A stretch of 9,491 bases of DNA from Ignavibacteriales bacterium CG12_big_fil_rev_8_21_14_0_65_30_8 (GTDB lineage Bacteria; Bacteroidota; Ignavibacteria; Ignavibacteriales; Ignavibacteriaceae), in the NCBI GenBank assembly GCA_002783525.1, contig PFGS01000036.1, positions 1 through 9,491 on the forward strand, read 5' to 3'. Under the pieces are notes generated by a model that saw only the letters and a list, made by a program, of their open reading frames with translations, was not told the origin of the DNA and made no database searches. This document shows, one piece after another, positions 7,223-9,491 of this stretch (positions are counted from its first letter, which is position 1; every line of letters starts with the position of its first letter). The position numbers and the translations under genes were made by a program.

Positions 7223-7254
7223 CTAATATGTAAACAAATAGTCTAAATAAAAAA

Positions 7255-8298
7255 ATGAAAAATAAATTTATCACAAAAATATTAATAGCAGTTTTAGCAT
7301 TTCCGTTACTGGTTATTTATTTCTCCTGTCAAAGCCCGGCAGGGCCTGAAGATTTAACACCCGGAAGAAGGGACTATTCCTGGACAGTTGATACATTAAA
7401 TTATCCCTTTAACACTATTTATAGAATTTGGGGGAGTTCACCTATAGATGTTTGGTCAATAAGCTCGGGTGGTTTTTTGGACAAAACTATTTTTCATTTC
7501 GATGGAAATAATTGGACAACCGACGGGATTTCGCGGTCTATTTCTCCAAGTGCTATTTTTGGCTTTTCAAGCAGTAATGTTTACATAGGCGGATCGAACG
7601 GAAGGATTTGGCATTTTGACGGAAGTAACTGGAAGCAAATTGCTGAATTATCAAAAGATGAAAATAATCAAGTTGGTTTTGACAATATGTGGGGGGAATC
7701 TCCAAATGATATATATGCATTTGGAGCTTATCCAGATAGCAATAGCTTGTTCAATAATAGTGTAATAGCACATTTTACCAATAATAATTGGTCAATACTA
7801 AATACTGATGGCCTTAAAGGAATAGTTGAAAATCTATATAAAAATAAAACTGATCAAAAGATATATTTGAGAGTCATTAGTATTGGAGGCATCGTTTCAA
7901 TTGACAGTTCAAATATTTTTGAATATTTACAAGGAAAATTTAATAAAATCTACAGCAGTAGTGTGGATAATGCGAATACTAGTCTCATAAACAATGAAGT
8001 ATATTTTGTTTTAGGAAGAGAAATAGCAAGACGCATTGATAACAAATTCCAAACTATATTCAATGTTGATGTGCCAAATTTCTATAATAATATCTGGGGG
8101 AGGAATTCTAATGATATATTTCTTTCAATGACCGACGGGTTAGCTCATTACAATGGAAACACCATTGAATATTTACTCCATTTCGATAAACCAAGGACGC
8201 AAATTTTTGGAGCAATGTTATTTGATAAAGACGTGTTCTTTTTAGTTTATGAATCTCAAACTAATTTAAATTTAATTCATCACGGAAGACTAAAGTAA
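7255..8298 (+). CDS. Lipoprotein with WGSSPNDVW beta-propeller-like repeats (paralogue 2)
   Basis: A 347-residue homologue of the preceding gene, same orientation, 93 bp downstream. The signal peptide ends YFS before Cys25; CQSPAGPEDLTPGRRDYSWT follows, then VDTL. Repeats: IWGSSPIDVW 58-67 with HFDGNNW 81-87, IFGFSSSNVY 101-110 with HFDGSNW 120-126, MWGESPNDIY 145-154 with HFTNNNW, and IWGRNSNDIF 280-289 with HYNG. The C-terminus (LIHHGRLK) matches that of paralogue 1. The family layout suggests an outer- or cell-surface propeller that could bind a ligand, but no catalytic residues are recognisable. The ATG at 7255 is preceded by an A-rich stretch with no Shine-Dalgarno sequence, unlike bshC and the following gene. 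Tandem duplication is clear from the near-identical lipobox-PGRRDY segment at both protein and DNA level; the middles have diverged strongly. Confidence 0.85.
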   Translation: MKNKFITKILIAVLAFPLLVIYFSCQSPAGPEDLTPGRRDYSWTVDTLNYPFNTIYRIWGSSPIDVWSISSGGFLDKTIFHFDGNNWTTDGISRSISPSAIFGFSSSNVYIGGSNGRIWHFDGSNWKQIAELSKDENNQVGFDNMWGESPNDIYAFGAYPDSNSLFNNSVIAHFTNNNWSILNTDGLKGIVENLYKNKTDQKIYLRVISIGGIVSIDSSNIFEYLQGKFNKIYSSSVDNANTSLINNEVYFVLGREIARRIDNKFQTIFNVDVPNFYNNIWGRNSNDIFLSMTDGLAHYNGNTIEYLLHFDKPRTQIFGAMLFDKDVFFLVYESQTNLNLIHHGRLK

Positions 8299-8309
8299 AA
8301 ACATTGTAT

Positions 8310-8314
8310 GGAGG
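8310..8314 (+). promoter_or_regulatory. Second orphan GGAGG after a lipoprotein gene
   Basis: GGAGG lies 11 nt after the paralogue 2 stop codon, followed by AAATTACTAATC with no standard start codon at translation distance. It repeats the architecture of the previous spacer: stop codon, GGAGG, AT-rich run of about 33 nt, hairpin. The match is shorter than the AAAGGAGGT copies. Confidence 0.3.
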
Positions 8315-8347
8315 AAATTACTAATCAAAATTTTTAATTAACTAAAC

Positions 8348-8375
8348 GTGAAGCAATGCAGTAACATTGCTTCAC
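8348..8375 (+). terminator. 11-bp perfect hairpin after paralogue 2
   Basis: GTGAAGCAATG (8348-8358) pairs perfectly with CATTGCTTCAC (8365-8375) around a 6-nt loop CAGTAA, 49 nt after the stop codon. TTAAATAG follows, so there is no proper U run for intrinsic termination. The loop size and position match the hairpin behind paralogue 1. It may end or stabilise the lipoprotein transcript and immediately precedes a second structured element. Confidence 0.6.
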
Positions 8376-8377
8376 TT

Positions 8378-8445
8378 AAATAGAACAGCCCAAGGCCGGT
8401 AACCTTAAAAACATTCTTTTGAATGTATATGGCTATTCTGTTTTT
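8378..8445 (+). ncRNA. Predicted three-way-junction leader RNA with terminal U run
   Basis: The closing stem pairs 8378-8390 (AAATAGAACAGCC) with 8431-8443 (GGCTATTCTGTTT): 12 of 13 positions pair, with one G-U and one C-A mismatch. Inside are two small hairpins, AAGG/CCTT (8392-8395 with 8403-8406) and ACATTC/GAATGT with a TTTT loop (8411-8416 with 8421-8426). TTTTT at 8441-8445 ends the closing stem, giving a terminator-like 3' side, 30 nt before the ATG of the downstream secreted protein. I recognise no known riboswitch consensus in it. It could be a cis-regulatory leader, a terminator with an elaborate loop, or a small palindromic element. Confidence 0.4.
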
Positions 8446-8474
8446 AAATCTAACTATTTATAGGAGAATTTACT

Positions 8475-9491
8475 ATGAAAATAAATTTTGTTTTCATTTT
8501 TTGCCTTTGTTGGGTCACGTTTATTCATCCACAGCAACATACTCTATTGCTCAGCACATCTAATTCACAATTAGTTTCTCAAACATTTAATGAGTATTCA
8601 AACCAAACGACATATACTCAAGAAGGGTATGATTATGGTAATTGGCGCGATTACATAAATAATACAAATCCGGTTAAATACATTTATTATAATTATAAAG
8701 CAGCATATCAATTTTCTTTAACTTCCATTCCTGCAAATGCTTACAATATCAGCGCAAAAATAGATGCTTATAGGACTTCTGGCACAGGTAGCTCTGAAAT
8801 TGTTTCATTGCCTGATAATCTTTTTAATAGTGGTAATTATTCTGCTTATTGGAATGCTGTTGGCGACGGGACTCATTATTTTTATGTAGAAAATAATCCA
8901 GGTACTTATAACGATGTAACTCAATTAGTGCTTAGTAAGCTTCAACAGGGATTCATAAATGTTGGAGTAAGACAATCATCATCAGAATTATCTCTACGAG
9001 GAAACATAGCGATGGTTATACAAATTAAATATGACTTACCAATAAATATGACAGCCGATAATAATTTTACGGCACCTGATAATACTCATGGCAAAATTAT
9101 TGTTGACGGGAACCAAAAGGATGCACCATACTTAATTTCTGTTAATGCTGGTACAAGCAAAACTTTTCAAGCTGTGTCTCCCCAGTACGACAATCTGGGT
9201 CACCAAGTAATTTGGCATACTGGTTCCATAAATCAAAGTGAATGGAAAAGAAACGGAGTAAAAATAAGTGATGGGCAAACTTATGCATTTACAGTCTCAA
9301 CTGGTGACGATAATTCTACCTATCAAGCAAATCTTAGACCAATATTAAATGTTTCATTCCAAAATTATTTTATTGGTGTTGGTAATGGGGGTACCATAAC
9401 TGTAAATAGTAGTTCATACAGTTCACCTACATCTAACTTTAATGTCACGGAATCAAACCCGATAACAGCCTCTGTTACTTCTCATTCATTT
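8475..9491 (+). CDS. Large secreted protein, N-terminal part, cut by window edge
   Basis: An open frame from ATG at 8475 to the right edge, 339 codons without a stop. AGGAG at 8462-8466 lies 8 nt before the ATG and supports the start. Residues 1-20 look like a Sec signal peptide with cleavage near HPQQ; there is no lipobox Cys in the expected place, so it is probably secreted or surface-attached rather than a lipoprotein. The mature part is rich in Asn, Ser, Thr and Tyr. About residues 60-190 read as a beta-sandwich-like module (YQFSLTSIPANA, SAKIDAYR, INVGVRQSSS, MVIQIKYDL). A second module from about 190 contains FTAPDNTHGKIIVDG, SPQYDN and IWHTGSINQSEWKRNG, and the following residues (VSFQNYFIGVGNGGTITVN) suggest further beta modules. 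A C-terminal type IX sorting domain would be plausible but lies outside the window. Function not recognised; adhesin or polymer-binding is a guess. Confidence 0.8.
   Translation, partial: MKINFVFIFCLCWVTFIHPQQHTLLLSTSNSQLVSQTFNEYSNQTTYTQEGYDYGNWRDYINNTNPVKYIYYNYKAAYQFSLTSIPANAYNISAKIDAYRTSGTGSSEIVSLPDNLFNSGNYSAYWNAVGDGTHYFYVENNPGTYNDVTQLVLSKLQQGFINVGVRQSSSELSLRGNIAMVIQIKYDLPINMTADNNFTAPDNTHGKIIVDGNQKDAPYLISVNAGTSKTFQAVSPQYDNLGHQVIWHTGSINQSEWKRNGVKISDGQTYAFTVSTGDDNSTYQANLRPILNVSFQNYFIGVGNGGTITVNSSSYSSPTSNFNVTESNPITASVTSHSF

Noticed and set aside
1..9491. CRISPR array, tRNA or rRNA genes, insertion sequence or toxin-antitoxin pair
   Set aside because: No regularly spaced repeats, tRNA cloverleaf, rRNA segment, transposase motif or small paired ORFs were seen on either strand.

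Overview
The window is AT-rich and carries bacillithiol chemistry (BshC), an aroA of the GNSGTT type, a Trp-rich DUF6600-like secreted protein, and Sec lipoproteins built on a W-G-S-S-P-N-D-V-W / H-Y-D-G-x-x-W repeat that follow a 'PGRRDYxWTVDT' stretch. Together with clear GGAGG ribosome binding sites, this points to the Bacteroidota/Chlorobi/Ignavibacteria branch, most likely an ignavibacterium-like organism. That placement is inference from family content, not from a marker gene.

Layout. Positions 1-622 (minus) hold the N-terminal part of a secreted DUF6600-type protein, cut by the window edge. Positions 760-2890 (minus) are a two-gene unit: a flippase-like membrane protein (TTG start), then a membrane-anchored family 2 glycosyltransferase overlapping it by 8 bp. 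Divergent from it, 63 bp away, is bshC (2954-4579, plus), the last step of bacillithiol synthesis. Convergent with bshC is aroA (4612-5889, minus), the shikimate-pathway EPSP synthase. A perfect 28-bp palindrome of REP/MITE type fills almost the whole 32-bp gap between them and contains the bshC stop codon.

The right third (5890-9491, plus) is accessory in character. Two tandem paralogous lipoproteins (6139-7161 and 7255-8298) with predicted beta-propeller-like repeats are followed by a large secreted protein (from 8475) that runs off the right edge. The spacers are unusually structured. The leader at 5996-6138 has a perfect AAAGGAGGT site, a 15-codon ORF with a run of ten C (Phe-Pro-Pro-Pro), and an alternative frame that stays open until an ATGA overlap with the first lipoprotein. 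The two later spacers each hold a GGAGG with no start codon, then a hairpin. The last also contains a predicted three-way-junction RNA ending in a U run.

The left two thirds look like housekeeping and envelope functions. The right part looks like a surface or exported protein locus with possible post-transcriptional or phase-variable control. The leader and spacer structures at 5996-6142 and 8348-8445 are the best candidates for something undescribed.
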